Counted from the first letter of the stretch, positions 8,449 to 16,551 are shown. The stretch is 64,000 nucleotides of DNA from Leifsonia shinshuensis (GCF_022606355.1 NZ_JAHHZQ010000003.1:62001-126000); one strand, 5' to 3'. Numbers and translations are program-made. The notes: generated by a model from the letters alone, not told the origin.

Positions 8449-8496
8449 CCTCAGTTCCTCCCGCTCTCACCGGCGTGTCGGCGGGAGGAACTGAGG
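8449..8496 (-). terminator. 16-bp-stem hairpin between binding-protein and permease genes
   Basis: Arms 8449-8464 and 8481-8496 (CCTCAGTTCCTCCCGC) are perfectly complementary, with a 16-nt loop and no U-tract. It lies after the binding-protein stop at 8512. Such structures in sugar ABC operons protect the upstream mRNA end or cause partial termination, so that the binding protein is made in excess. Confidence 0.7.
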
Positions 8497-8511
8497 GAGC
8501 GATGGATGGGG

Positions 8512-9822
8512 TTACTGGTTGACGATGTCGTTGACGCCGGACTGGTACTCGGAGCCGAGTTCCTTGTTGACGTCGGCGGGCGACTTCGTGCCGGTGATGA
8601 GCTCCTGCAGGCCGGCGTTCAGCTGGTCGTAGAAGGTCGGCGTGGGCCAGTCGGGGTAGAACGCTATGCCGTCCTCACCGGTGAGGGTGTTGAAGTTCGC
8701 GATCAGCTCCTTCGACTTGGCGTCGGTGATGTCGCTGAGCTTCGCCGCGACGGGGATGCCGCCGTTGTTGCCGAGGATGGCCTGGATCTTCGGGCTCATC
8801 GTGATGTCGATGAACTTCTCGGCCAGCGCCTTGTTCTTGGCGTTCTCCGGGACGACCCACATGTTGCCGGCCGATCCGGGCGACATCTTCGCGCCGGGGA
8901 ACAGGAAGGTGCCCCACTGGTAGTTCTTGATCTCGTTCACGAAGCGGCCGTACCACCAGCTGCCGGAGAAGAAGATCGGGTACTTGCCCGCGATGAACGC
9001 GGTGCCGGCGTCCTCGGCCTTGAGGCCGGAGGCGTCCTTGGAGATGTAGCCCTTGTTCACCCAGTCGTCGATGGTCTTGGTGGCGTAGCTGAGCTCGCTG
9101 CCCTGCCAGTTCACCTTGCCCTTGTAGAGCTGGTAGTCGTCCACGAAGGAGCGGTCGGCCTTGGTCAGCGCCAGCTGGTACCAGAGCTGGCCGAGCGGGT
9201 ACTCCGCGGCCGACTCGGCGAGCGGCGTGATGCCCGCGTCGGCGAACTTCTGCATCGCGGCGACGAGCTCGTCCTGCGTCTTCGGCACCTCGATGCCGTA
9301 CTTCGCGAACATGTCCTTGTTGTAGTAGACCTCGACGTACTCGCCGTAGTTCGGGACGCCGTACCAGGAGCCGGAGCCCATGATGCCCTTGTCGTCGTAC
9401 CTCGCGGTGGTCTGGAGGCTCTTGGCGAGCTTCTTGTCCCAGCCGTACTTCTTCACGGCGTCGTCGAGGTTGCTGAGCAGCCCCTGGCTGGCGAGGAGGC
9501 CGGCCGTGGCGTTGCCCTTGTTGTACTCGAGGATGTCGGGGGCCTGCTTGGAGTTGAGGACCTGGGAGGCCGTCGAGCGGATCTGCTCGAAGCTCTTGGC
9601 CTCGAAGTTGACCTTCGCGCCGGTCTCGGCCTCGAAGTCCTTGATCGCCTGATCCCAGGCCTTGCCCATGGCGCTGTCCTCGCCCTCGTAGTGCCAGAGG
9701 GTGAGCGTCTTGCCCTTTCCGTCAGTGCTTGCGGAATCGGAGCCTGACGTGCTGGAGCAGCCGGCGAGCATCAGCGCACCGGCGGCCAGGATCGCGCCGA
9801 TCGCGAGGTGCTTCTTGCGCAT
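8512..9822 (-). CDS. Extracellular sugar-binding lipoprotein of an ABC importer
   Basis: 436 residues. A signal peptide MRKKHLAIGAILAAGALMLAGC ends in a lipobox with Cys22 as the lipid-anchored residue. The mature part has the family-1 solute-binding pattern (LTLWHYEGEDSAMGKAWDQA, then a later PIFFSGSWWYGRF). It is the first gene of the xyloside operon and has an excellent ribosome site (AAGGAGG, 5 nt spacing before ATG). Two palindromes overlap or flank its promoter. The protein should capture xylosylated oligosaccharides at the cell surface; the exact ligand is inferred from the neighbouring GH31 enzyme. Confidence 0.93.
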   Translation of the reverse strand: MRKKHLAIGAILAAGALMLAGCSSTSGSDSASTDGKGKTLTLWHYEGEDSAMGKAWDQAIKDFEAETGAKVNFEAKSFEQIRSTASQVLNSKQAPDILEYNKGNATAGLLASQGLLSNLDDAVKKYGWDKKLAKSLQTTARYDDKGIMGSGSWYGVPNYGEYVEVYYNKDMFAKYGIEVPKTQDELVAAMQKFADAGITPLAESAAEYPLGQLWYQLALTKADRSFVDDYQLYKGKVNWQGSELSYATKTIDDWVNKGYISKDASGLKAEDAGTAFIAGKYPIFFSGSWWYGRFVNEIKNYQWGTFLFPGAKMSPGSAGNMWVVPENAKNKALAEKFIDITMSPKIQAILGNNGGIPVAAKLSDITDAKSKELIANFNTLTGEDGIAFYPDWPTPTFYDQLNAGLQELITGTKSPADVNKELGSEYQSGVNDIVNQ

Positions 9823-9887
9823 CGATTACCTCCTTGTAGTAGGAGTGGACGCGCGTCTGCAGGCCTCGCAGCCACTCCGATGCAATT

Positions 9888-9947
9888 TGTTGACGAACAC
9901 AACATAAGCGGGTCTCGGAGGAAATGCAAGTCGAAAGTTTCGACTTG
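9888..9947 (-). promoter_or_regulatory. Promoter and two palindromic operators of the xyloside operon
   Basis: On the minus strand, TTGCAT (9929-9924), 17 nt, TATGTT (9906-9901) form a good promoter for the binding-protein gene. A 21-bp palindrome (CAAGTCGAAAGTTTCGACTTG, 9927-9947) overlaps the -35 box. A second dyad, TGTT-GACG-AACA (9888-9899), lies just downstream of the -10 box and resembles the core of the B. subtilis XylR (ROK) operator. A further copy of the GTCGAAA half-site is nearby at about 9963-9969. Two different repressors may act here: a GAAAGTTTC reader and a ROK protein. Confidence 0.6.
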
Positions 9948-10027
9948 AACGCCTGATTGTCGAGTCGAAACGATTAGTTCGCGATCACAACAATGCCGAC
10001 CGGAATCCGGCAGCAGTGCGCGAACCG

Positions 10028-11227
10028 TCAGGCCGCGAGCGCCCGGGCCGGGTCGGCGATGAGTTCGGCGAAGACCAGCTCCGCCGCGCCGATGAGCAGT
10101 TGATCGGTGCCCAGCTCGGCCTCCACGACCGTCACGCCCTCGCGCGACGAGTGCACGACCTCCCCGAGCAGGTCGGGTGCGCCGTGCGCGGTGGCGCCCC
10201 GATAGAGCGCGGCGAGGAACCCGCCGAGCACGACCACGGACGGGTTGAAGACGTTGACCGCATTGCGCGCGGCGATCCGGACGTACTCGTAGGCGCGGGC
10301 GACCTCCGCGAGCGCCGCACGATCGTCGGCCGCGACCAGCCGCTCGGCGAGGGAGGCGGCGTCCGCTGAGGCCAGCCCGACCGCGGCCAGCAGCTCGGCC
10401 TGGGTGACCTCGGCCTCCAGGCAGCCGCGCGAGCCGCACGAGCACTGCCGGCCGTCGGAGCGCACGAACGTGTGACCGAACTCGCCCGCGTAACCGGCGG
10501 CCCCCGTCAGCAGCCGGCCTCCGCTGATGCCGCCGCCGCCGATGCCGCTCGCGCCGCCGATCATGTAGACCAGGTCGTCGACGCCGCGCCCTGCGCCGAA
10601 GGCGCTCTCGGCGCGCAGGCCGAGCACGGCCGCGTTGGCCGCCCACACCCGGTGGCCGGTCGCCTGCTCGAGCAGTTCGGCCAACGGCTCGTCCACCCAG
10701 CCGAAGTGGGTGGCCTCGCGCACCATGCCGTCGGAGAGGCGCACCTGCCCGGGCACCGCCACTCCCAGACCGACGATGCGGATGCCGGTCTCACCGGCGA
10801 GCATGCCGGCGATGCCTGCGGAGGCGAGCGTGACGGTCTGCGCCGCGGAACGCGCGGACGGCGTCTCGATGCGCACACGCTTGAGCACCCGGCCGCCGAG
10901 ACCGACCAGCCCGACGATCACGGCGTCGACCTCCGGGTTGATCGCGATGGCGGCGACGTTGTCGGCCGCCCGCACCAGCGGGCTCGGCCGCCCCCGGCCT
11001 CCCGCGGCGGGCGCTTCGTCGACCTCGACGAGGCCGAGCCCCGTCAGTTCCGAGACCAGATCGCCGACCGTCGAACGGTTCAGACCGGTGCGGTGGGTGA
11101 GCTCGCTGCGAGAGAGGGCGCCCTCGCGATGCACCAGGCCGAGGACCGTCGCCAGGTTGCTGCGGCGCAGCGCGTCCGTGGCGCCCCCGCTCGCCGGACG
11201 CACGGTGCTCAGGTCGGTGGCGCTCAT
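10028..11227 (-). CDS. ROK-family transcriptional regulator (second)
   Basis: 399 residues with the same plan as the ROK protein at 3064-4242: helix-turn-helix (about 38-75, RSELTHRTGLNRSTVGDLV) and a ROK domain with zinc cluster GHTFVRSDGRQCSCGSRGCLE. The two are paralogues that bracket the operon encoding the importer and alpha-xylosidase. The start ATG at 11227 has no Shine-Dalgarno sequence, but TATTGT ends 6 nt before it, indicating a leaderless transcript. It probably represses the operon 200 bp downstream in response to xylose or a xyloside (inference). Confidence 0.88.
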   Translation of the reverse strand: MSATDLSTVRPASGGATDALRRSNLATVLGLVHREGALSRSELTHRTGLNRSTVGDLVSELTGLGLVEVDEAPAAGGRGRPSPLVRAADNVAAIAINPEVDAVIVGLVGLGGRVLKRVRIETPSARSAAQTVTLASAGIAGMLAGETGIRIVGLGVAVPGQVRLSDGMVREATHFGWVDEPLAELLEQATGHRVWAANAAVLGLRAESAFGAGRGVDDLVYMIGGASGIGGGGISGGRLLTGAAGYAGEFGHTFVRSDGRQCSCGSRGCLEAEVTQAELLAAVGLASADAASLAERLVAADDRAALAEVARAYEYVRIAARNAVNVFNPSVVVLGGFLAALYRGATAHGAPDLLGEVVHSSREGVTVVEAELGTDQLLIGAAELVFAELIADPARALAA

Positions 11228-11294
11228 GTGATGACAATAGCCCCGCGCGGGCGGCCCTCCGCGCCGGCGACCTCCTGGTCACCCGCCCGTCGCG

Positions 11295-12407
11295 TCACCA
11301 GCTCTCCGGCCGTGCCCCGAGGGGCACGAGGGCGGGACGCTCGACCGTCGACGCCAACGCGACGACCTCGTGCCGCGCGCCGGCGGCGAGCACGGCCTCC
11401 ATGATCTCGAGCACGTGGAACGCGAGTCCGCCGGAGGCCCGGTGCGGCCTCCCGGTCTCGATCGCGCGGGCGAGATCGGCGAGACCGTAGCCACGTCCGG
11501 CGTCAGCGTAGCCGGCCGCCACCGGAACGTCGCGGAACTCGCGATCGCCCGCCGTCGCGATCGCCGGGGTGCCGGAGAACGCGTTGGGGTCGGGCACCGA
11601 CAGCGTGCCCTCCGTGCCATAGACCTCGAACAGCGGGATGCGCGTGGCCCACACGTCGAACGACACCGTCACCGTCGAGATCACCCCGGAGGCGTGCTCG
11701 AGGATGGCGGTCACGTGCGTGTCGACCTCCACCGGGATGTGCGTGCCCGCCTGCGGTCCGGTCGCGACCGTGCGCTCCCGCGTCGACCGCGAGCTCGCGC
11801 CGGATACCCGAACGACCGGGCCGAAGAAGGTCACCAGCGCGGTCAGGTAGTACGGCCCCATGTCGAACAGCGGGCCGCCGCCGGGCTGGTAGTAGAACGC
11901 CGGCGCGGGATGCCACAGCTCGTGCCCGGGCGCCGTCCACGAGACCGCGGCCCCGAGCGGCACGCCGATCCCGCCGCCGTCGAGCACGGCGCGCGCGGTC
12001 TGGACTCCCGTGCCCAGCACCGTGTCGGGGGCGCTGCCGACCCGCAGGTCCAGCGCCTGCGCGCGCTCCAGCACGGGCGTCGCCTCCGCGATGTCGAGCG
12101 CGAGCGGCTTCTCGCCGTAGACGTGCTTGCCCGCAGCGAGCGCCGCCAGCGCGACACCGGCGTGGGCCTGCGGGATGGTGAGGTTGAGCACGACGTCGAC
12201 GTCGGGGTGCGCGAGCAACGCGTCGACCGTCAGGGCCTCCGCGTCCTGCTCGCGCGCCACCACCGCCGCACGGTCGACATCGAGATCGGCCACCGCGCGC
12301 ACGCTCAGGTTGGGGAGGGCCGGGAAGTGCTCGAAATACTGCCGGCTGATGTTCCCGACGCCGATGACGCCGACGTTCAGCGCCGAGCCGTTCAGCGTGC
12401 CGCCCAC
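11295..12407 (-). CDS. Gfo/Idh/MocA family oxidoreductase
   Basis: A 370-residue NAD(P)-dependent sugar dehydrogenase-like protein. The Rossmann loop reads NVGVIGVGNISRQYFEHF and the catalytic lysine segment is AGKHVYGEKPLAL. The GTG at 12407 is preferred; it overlaps the end of the ThuA-like gene by 16 nt, and a purine-rich stretch (GAGAGGGGG) precedes it. It is the last gene of a three-gene cluster, oxidoreductase-ThuA-oxidoreductase. Members of this family oxidise or reduce ring hydroxyls of sugars and inositols; the substrate here is unknown. Confidence 0.85.
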   Translation of the reverse strand: MGGTLNGSALNVGVIGVGNISRQYFEHFPALPNLSVRAVADLDVDRAAVVAREQDAEALTVDALLAHPDVDVVLNLTIPQAHAGVALAALAAGKHVYGEKPLALDIAEATPVLERAQALDLRVGSAPDTVLGTGVQTARAVLDGGGIGVPLGAAVSWTAPGHELWHPAPAFYYQPGGGPLFDMGPYYLTALVTFFGPVVRVSGASSRSTRERTVATGPQAGTHIPVEVDTHVTAILEHASGVISTVTVSFDVWATRIPLFEVYGTEGTLSVPDPNAFSGTPAIATAGDREFRDVPVAAGYADAGRGYGLADLARAIETGRPHRASGGLAFHVLEIMEAVLAAGARHEVVALASTVERPALVPLGARPESW

Positions 12408-13084
12408 AGCAGCCCCCTCTCGATGATGGTGCGCACCGGCTGGCTCTGCACGATCTCGAGCCGGTGCCCGGGCGCCGAGACGAAGATCCGGCCGGCGCCC
12501 CACTGGCGCGTCCAGATCGCGGGAGAAGTCACCGGACGGTTCCACGCGTCCCACGGGCGGGCCTCCTGCGTGGTCGTCGCCAGCACGTCGTCGTACTCGT
12601 CCGACAGCACCCAGTACTGCTCGGTGACGAGGTCGAAGTCGGCGATGCCCTGGGTGATCGGGTGGGTCTTGCCGTACTCGGTGATGTGCACGGTGTACGG
12701 GATGTAGTTGTCCTCCTGCCCGCCCGTGCGCTCGTCCGGGTGCTTGCCCGCGTGGTGCGCGAACTGGCCGCCGATCATGTGCAGGTAGTCGGCGTTGTCA
12801 CGGTAGGAGTCGGCGATCCCGCCGTGCCAGCCGCCCATCCCGGTACCGTTCAGGACGGCCCGCTGAAGCCCGGCGAACTCCTCGGCCGTGATGCTGCTCA
12901 TGGTGTTGACCTGCACGATGAGGTCGACCGTCTCGAGGTACGCGTCGTCGGTGTACACAGCCGTGCCCTCCTCGACGCGCACGGTGAAGTCGTTGGCCTC
13001 GAGGAAGGGGAGGAAGCTGTCGGTGGTCTCGACGGGCATGTGCCCGTCCCAGCCCCCGCGGACGACCAGTGCGTGTCGTGTCAT
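12392..13084 (-). CDS. ThuA-like (trehalose utilisation family) protein
   Basis: A 230-residue protein of the ThuA family, a glutamine-amidotransferase-like fold found beside sugar oxidoreductases. It opens MTRHALVVRGGWDGHMP; the ThuA core GMGGWHGGIADSYR and the C-terminal SPAIWTRQWGAGRIFVSAPGH are clear. GGAGGG precedes the ATG at 13084. It overlaps the upstream oxidoreductase by 4 nt (ATGA) and the downstream one by 16 nt, so all three are translationally coupled. ThuA in rhizobia takes part in keto-trehalose metabolism with an Idh-like dehydrogenase; by analogy this trio may interconvert keto-sugars. Confidence 0.9.
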   Translation of the reverse strand: MTRHALVVRGGWDGHMPVETTDSFLPFLEANDFTVRVEEGTAVYTDDAYLETVDLIVQVNTMSSITAEEFAGLQRAVLNGTGMGGWHGGIADSYRDNADYLHMIGGQFAHHAGKHPDERTGGQEDNYIPYTVHITEYGKTHPITQGIADFDLVTEQYWVLSDEYDDVLATTTQEARPWDAWNRPVTSPAIWTRQWGAGRIFVSAPGHRLEIVQSQPVRTIIERGLLWAAR

Positions 13085-14277
13085 GATTCCCTCCGGGTCG
13101 GGGTCCAGGCGCTGCCGGCGGCGGCGCTCGCCTCGACGGCGGCGAGGACGCGCTGGATGTGGAGGCCGTCCGCGAAGGACGGCTCCGGGTCGGTGCCCGC
13201 GGTGATCGCGGCGACGAAGTCGACGACCTCGTGGCTGAAGGCGTGCTCGTACCCGATCGCGTGGCCGGTCGGCCACCAGTTGGCCATGTACGGATGCTCG
13301 GGCTCCGTCGCGATGATCCGGGTGAAGCCCTGCTCCCCCGCCGGCGCCGTCGCGTCGTAGAACTGCAGCTCGTTCATCGCCTCCAGGTCGAAGGCGATGG
13401 CGCCCTGCGATCCGGAGAGCTCGATGCGGAGCGCGTTCTTGCGTCCGGTCGCGTAGCGGGTGGCCTCGAAGGCGCCGATCGCGCCGTCGGCCGCGCCGCC
13501 CGCCAGTCTCGCCGTGAACCAGGCGGCGTCGTCGACGGTGACGCGGCCGCGCTGCTCGCTCGCTGTGCCGGAGAGGCCGACGGTCTCACCGAGCAGCGGG
13601 CGCTCCTCGACGAAGGTCGCCAGCGTTCCGGAGACGGCGGAGAGCCGGGCGCCGGTGAGGTGCTCGACCAGGTCGACGGCGTGCGCGCCGATGTCGCCCA
13701 GCGAGCCGGAGCCGGCCGCCGTCTTGTCGAGCCGCCAGGTCATCGGTCCGTTCTCGTCGCTCAGCCAGTCCTGCAGGTACTGGGCCCGCACCTGGCGGAC
13801 GACACCGAGCCGCCCCTCCTGCACCAGCCGGCGCGCGAAGCCGATCGCGGGCACGCGACGGTAGCTGAAGCCGACCATCGAACGCACGCCGCGGGCAGCC
13901 GCGCGCTCGGCGGCGGCGACCATGGCCTCCGCCTCCTCGACGGTGTTGGCGAGCGGCTTCTCGCACAGCACGTGCTTGCCGGCGTCGAGCGCGGCGATCG
14001 CGATCTCGGCGTGCGACGAGCCCGGCGAGCAGATGTCGACGACGTCGATGGCGGGGTCGTCGATCACGCGTCGCCAGTCGGTCTCGCTCCGCTGCCAGCC
14101 GAATCGGGCGCGCGCGGCCTCCACGCGCTCGGCGTCGCGACCCACGATCGTCGCCATCACCGGCTCCGCGTCCAGGTCGAAGAACCGCGGGGCGACCCGC
14201 CAGCCCTGCGAGTGCGCCGCACCCATGAACCCGTAGCCGATCATCGCCACCCGCAGCTCCCGCGTCGCTCGCGTCAT
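13081..14277 (-). CDS. Gfo/Idh/MocA family oxidoreductase
   Basis: 398 residues, first gene of the oxidoreductase-ThuA-oxidoreductase operon. The nucleotide-binding loop is VAMIGYGFMGAAHSQGW; the catalytic region is DAGKHVLCEKPLANT; and WRLDKTAAGSGSLGDIGAHA corresponds to the conserved DxGxH segment of the family. The ATG at 14277 is in front of a typical start (MTRATRELRVAMIG). Directly repeated GAAAGTTT-like motifs lie about 60-90 bp upstream. Its likely role is oxidation of a sugar entering through the xyloside importer (inference). Confidence 0.87.
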   Translation of the reverse strand: MTRATRELRVAMIGYGFMGAAHSQGWRVAPRFFDLDAEPVMATIVGRDAERVEAARARFGWQRSETDWRRVIDDPAIDVVDICSPGSSHAEIAIAALDAGKHVLCEKPLANTVEEAEAMVAAAERAAARGVRSMVGFSYRRVPAIGFARRLVQEGRLGVVRQVRAQYLQDWLSDENGPMTWRLDKTAAGSGSLGDIGAHAVDLVEHLTGARLSAVSGTLATFVEERPLLGETVGLSGTASEQRGRVTVDDAAWFTARLAGGAADGAIGAFEATRYATGRKNALRIELSGSQGAIAFDLEAMNELQFYDATAPAGEQGFTRIIATEPEHPYMANWWPTGHAIGYEHAFSHEVVDFVAAITAGTDPEPSFADGLHIQRVLAAVEASAAAGSAWTPTRRES

Positions 14278-14334
14278 CCGTCCCAGCCCCTTCGCGTCCG
14301 TGATGGTGCGACGCTATTCGCCGGGGCGAGACGC

Positions 14335-14368
14335 GAACAAGTTTCGTGCGGCTATTGGAAAGTTTTCG
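14335..14368. promoter_or_regulatory. Paired GAAAGTTT-like motifs upstream of the oxidoreductase-ThuA operon
   Basis: GAACAAGTTTCG (14335-14346) and GGAAAGTTTTCG (14357-14368) lie 22 bp apart, about two helical turns. Both resemble the GAAAGTTTC centre of the palindrome at 9927-9947 in front of the binding-protein gene. They may be sites for one shared regulator of the island. Confidence 0.35.
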
Positions 14369-14392
14369 TGAGGCGGCCCGCGTCGGCGGGGA

Positions 14393-15358
14393 TCAGATCC
14401 GCGAAGCCAGCCACTCCGCCTGCTTCAGCCAGTGCACCGCGTCCCCGCCCTCGTGGTCGTTGAAGGGGTACACCTCGATCGCGCGGTCGGCGGCCGCCAG
14501 CCGGTTGTAGGCGGCGAACGTCGTCGACGGAGGAACGATGGTGTCCATCAGCGCGACCGAGAACAGCGTGGGAGCCTGGATGCGGCGGGCGAAGTTCACA
14601 CCGTCGAGGTACGAGAGCGTGCGGAACACCGTGTCCACCTCGTCCCTGTGCACCGACAGGTAGGTCGCGAGCTCCTGGAACGGACCGCCGATCGCGACCT
14701 CCGCACCCCGGCGGTAGGCACACAGGAAGGCGACGTCCGGCAGCACGGCCTGCACCCCGGCCAGTGCGCCGGCGGCGAGCGCGATGCCGCCGCCCTGGCT
14801 GCCCCCGGTCACGGCGATGCGGCTCGCGTCGACGAAGGGCAGCGCCCGGGCGGCGTCGACGGCGCGCACCGCGTCGGTGAAGACCCGGCGGTAGTAGTGC
14901 TCACGCGGGTCGTGGATGCCGCGGGTCATGAAGCCGGCCGTCGCCGGGCCGGACCCGTGCGGGTCGGCGGTCACGCCTCCCGACCCCCAGCCGCTGCCCT
15001 GCCCGCGGGTGTCCATGAAGACGTGGACGTAGCCGGCCAGCGCCCAGCGCACATTCTCGCCCGGCAGGCCGCGGCCTCCGTTGTAGCCCTGGTACTGCAC
15101 GACGGCGGGCAGGGGGCCGTCGGCGCCGCGAGGACGGGACACCCACGCGCGCACCGGCTCCCCGCCGAATCCCGGGAAGGTCAGGTCCTCGATGATCAAC
15201 TGGGTCACCGGGGTTGAGGCCGCAGCGAGCGTCGCGTCGCCACCCGATGCGCGCGCCTCGGCGATCGTGTCGCTCCAGAAGGCGTCGAAGTCCTCCGGCT
15301 CCGCCACCTCCGGGCGGAAGGCCAGCAGTTCGGGCAGGGTGAGGTCGGTCAGCGGCAT
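14393..15358 (-). CDS. Acetyl-xylan esterase / cephalosporin-C deacetylase (CE7)
   Basis: A 321-residue alpha/beta hydrolase of carbohydrate esterase family 7, which removes acetyl groups from xylo-oligosaccharides. The catalytic triad can be placed: Ser187 in VTGGSQGGGIAL, Asp272 in VALMDTIVP and His302 in FNDHEGG. The RGQG motif (MDTRGQGSG) typical of CE7 is also present. There is no signal peptide, so it acts on imported, acetylated sugars. The ATG at 15358 follows GAGGAG; the longer frame is not needed. It is divergent from a LacI regulator, and a 17-bp palindrome lies between them. Confidence 0.92.
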   Translation of the reverse strand: MPLTDLTLPELLAFRPEVAEPEDFDAFWSDTIAEARASGGDATLAAASTPVTQLIIEDLTFPGFGGEPVRAWVSRPRGADGPLPAVVQYQGYNGGRGLPGENVRWALAGYVHVFMDTRGQGSGWGSGGVTADPHGSGPATAGFMTRGIHDPREHYYRRVFTDAVRAVDAARALPFVDASRIAVTGGSQGGGIALAAGALAGVQAVLPDVAFLCAYRRGAEVAIGGPFQELATYLSVHRDEVDTVFRTLSYLDGVNFARRIQAPTLFSVALMDTIVPPSTTFAAYNRLAAADRAIEVYPFNDHEGGDAVHWLKQAEWLASRI

Positions 15359-15414
15359 GGGTCTCCTCGGCGAGCTTCGAAGGGGTGTCCCGGGGATGAC
15401 GGCCGGGCTGCCCG

Positions 15415-15431
15415 ACATTGTGGCACAGTGT
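15415..15431. promoter_or_regulatory. 17-bp palindromic operator between esterase and LacI genes
   Basis: ACATTGTGGCACAGTGT is symmetrical except for one base pair. It lies 5 nt before the LacI start codon and 57 nt before the esterase start, ideally placed for repression of both genes and for autoregulation. The TGTG-CACA core suits a LacI-family protein. Confidence 0.55.
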
Positions 15432-15435
15432 CTCC

Positions 15436-16470
15436 ATGCCGGAACCGACCCCGCGCCCCGTGCCCCGGCCCAGCGCCGGCCGGCCCACGCTGGAGGCGAT
15501 CGCCCTCCGCGCTGCGGTGTCGCTGTCCACCGTGTCGAAGGTCCTCAACGGCCGGCCCGGCGTCTCCGCGGCCACCCGCTCCCGGGTCGAGCAGCTGCTG
15601 CACGACTCGGGCTACGCACGGCGCGGGCACGATCCGGAGCGCGGCGGCCTGCTCGAGCTCGTCGTCGCCGACCTGACGAGCGAGTGGTCGATCGAGATCA
15701 TCCGCGGCGTCGAACGGGTGACCCGCGAGGCCGGCCTGGTGCTCGGTCTGAGCGCGCTCGACGATCACCTCCGCCCCGGCGCCGACTGGATCGCCGGCGT
15801 GCTGGGCCGCAAACCGGTCGCCGTCGTGCTGCAGTTCTCCGACCTGACGGCCACCCACAGGAGGCAACTGCGCACGCGCAACATCCCCTTCGTGGTCGTC
15901 GACCCCGCGGGCGACCCTCCGGGTGACGTTCCGGCGATCGGCGCCACGAACTGGGCCGGCGGCGTCGCGGCGACGCGTCATCTCCTGGAGCTCGGCCACC
16001 GGCGGATCGCGGTGCTCTCCGGGCCGGCCGATCTGATGTGCTCGCGGGCCAGGGTGGCGGGATACCAGTCGGCGCTGCAGGAGGCCGGAGTCGGTTTCGA
16101 CGCGGCGATCGCGGCCTCCGGAGAGTTCACCCGCGCCGCCGGCGAACGGGAGGGCCGCCGCCTGTTCGCGCGGAACGACCGGCCGACGGGGTTCGTCTGC
16201 GGCAACGATCTGCAGGCGCTCGGGGTGATGGACGCCGCCTTCGCCCTCGGCCTCGACGTGCCGCGCGATGTCTCGGTGGTCGGGTTCGACGACGTCGCCC
16301 CCGCGCTCTGGGCGCGGCCTCCCCTCACGACCGTCCGCCAGCCGCTGCAGGAGATGGCGGAGGAGGCCGCACGGCTCGCGCTGCGCCTGCGTGCGGACGA
16401 CGTCGAGAACACCCGTCTAGAGTTGGCGACCTCACTGGTGGTGCGCAGTTCGACCGCGGCACCACGGTAG
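15436..16470 (+). CDS. LacI-family transcriptional regulator
   Basis: 344 residues: helix-turn-helix plus hinge at about residues 15-65 (LEAIALRAAVSLSTVSKVLN), followed by a periplasmic-binding-like effector domain ending in the usual DVSVVGFDDVAPALWARPPL segment. It is divergent from the CE7 esterase and 81 bp before xylA on the same strand. The ATG at 15436 is preferred over a TTG six codons upstream, because the palindrome covers that TTG. It is probably a repressor of xylan or xylose use; the inducer is unknown. Confidence 0.9.
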   Translation: MPEPTPRPVPRPSAGRPTLEAIALRAAVSLSTVSKVLNGRPGVSAATRSRVEQLLHDSGYARRGHDPERGGLLELVVADLTSEWSIEIIRGVERVTREAGLVLGLSALDDHLRPGADWIAGVLGRKPVAVVLQFSDLTATHRRQLRTRNIPFVVVDPAGDPPGDVPAIGATNWAGGVAATRHLLELGHRRIAVLSGPADLMCSRARVAGYQSALQEAGVGFDAAIAASGEFTRAAGEREGRRLFARNDRPTGFVCGNDLQALGVMDAAFALGLDVPRDVSVVGFDDVAPALWARPPLTTVRQPLQEMAEEAARLALRLRADDVENTRLELATSLVVRSSTAAPR

Positions 16471-16501
16471 GGAGCCGGTGGCGCACACGCGTCACTCCTG
16501 G

Positions 16502-16525
16502 TATAAGTTTAGTGAAACAACAAAT
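16502..16525 (+). promoter_or_regulatory. xylA -10 box with ROK/XylR-like operator
   Basis: TATAAG (16502-16507) is a good -10 box. The following AGTTTAGTGAAACAACAAAT (16506-16525) contains the dyad GTTT-AGTG-AAAC and ends in CAACAAAT, like the B. subtilis XylR operator half AAACAACAAAC. The same CAACAAAT occurs in the second dyad of the xyloside operon promoter, on its coding strand. This supports ROK control of xylA. Confidence 0.5.
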
Positions 16526-16551
16526 CACCGACGACGCTGAAGGAACCCTCC

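Noticed and set aside
10028-11227. ROK protein as an active sugar kinase
   Set aside because: The N-terminal helix-turn-helix and lack of a clear kinase phosphate loop favour a repressor.
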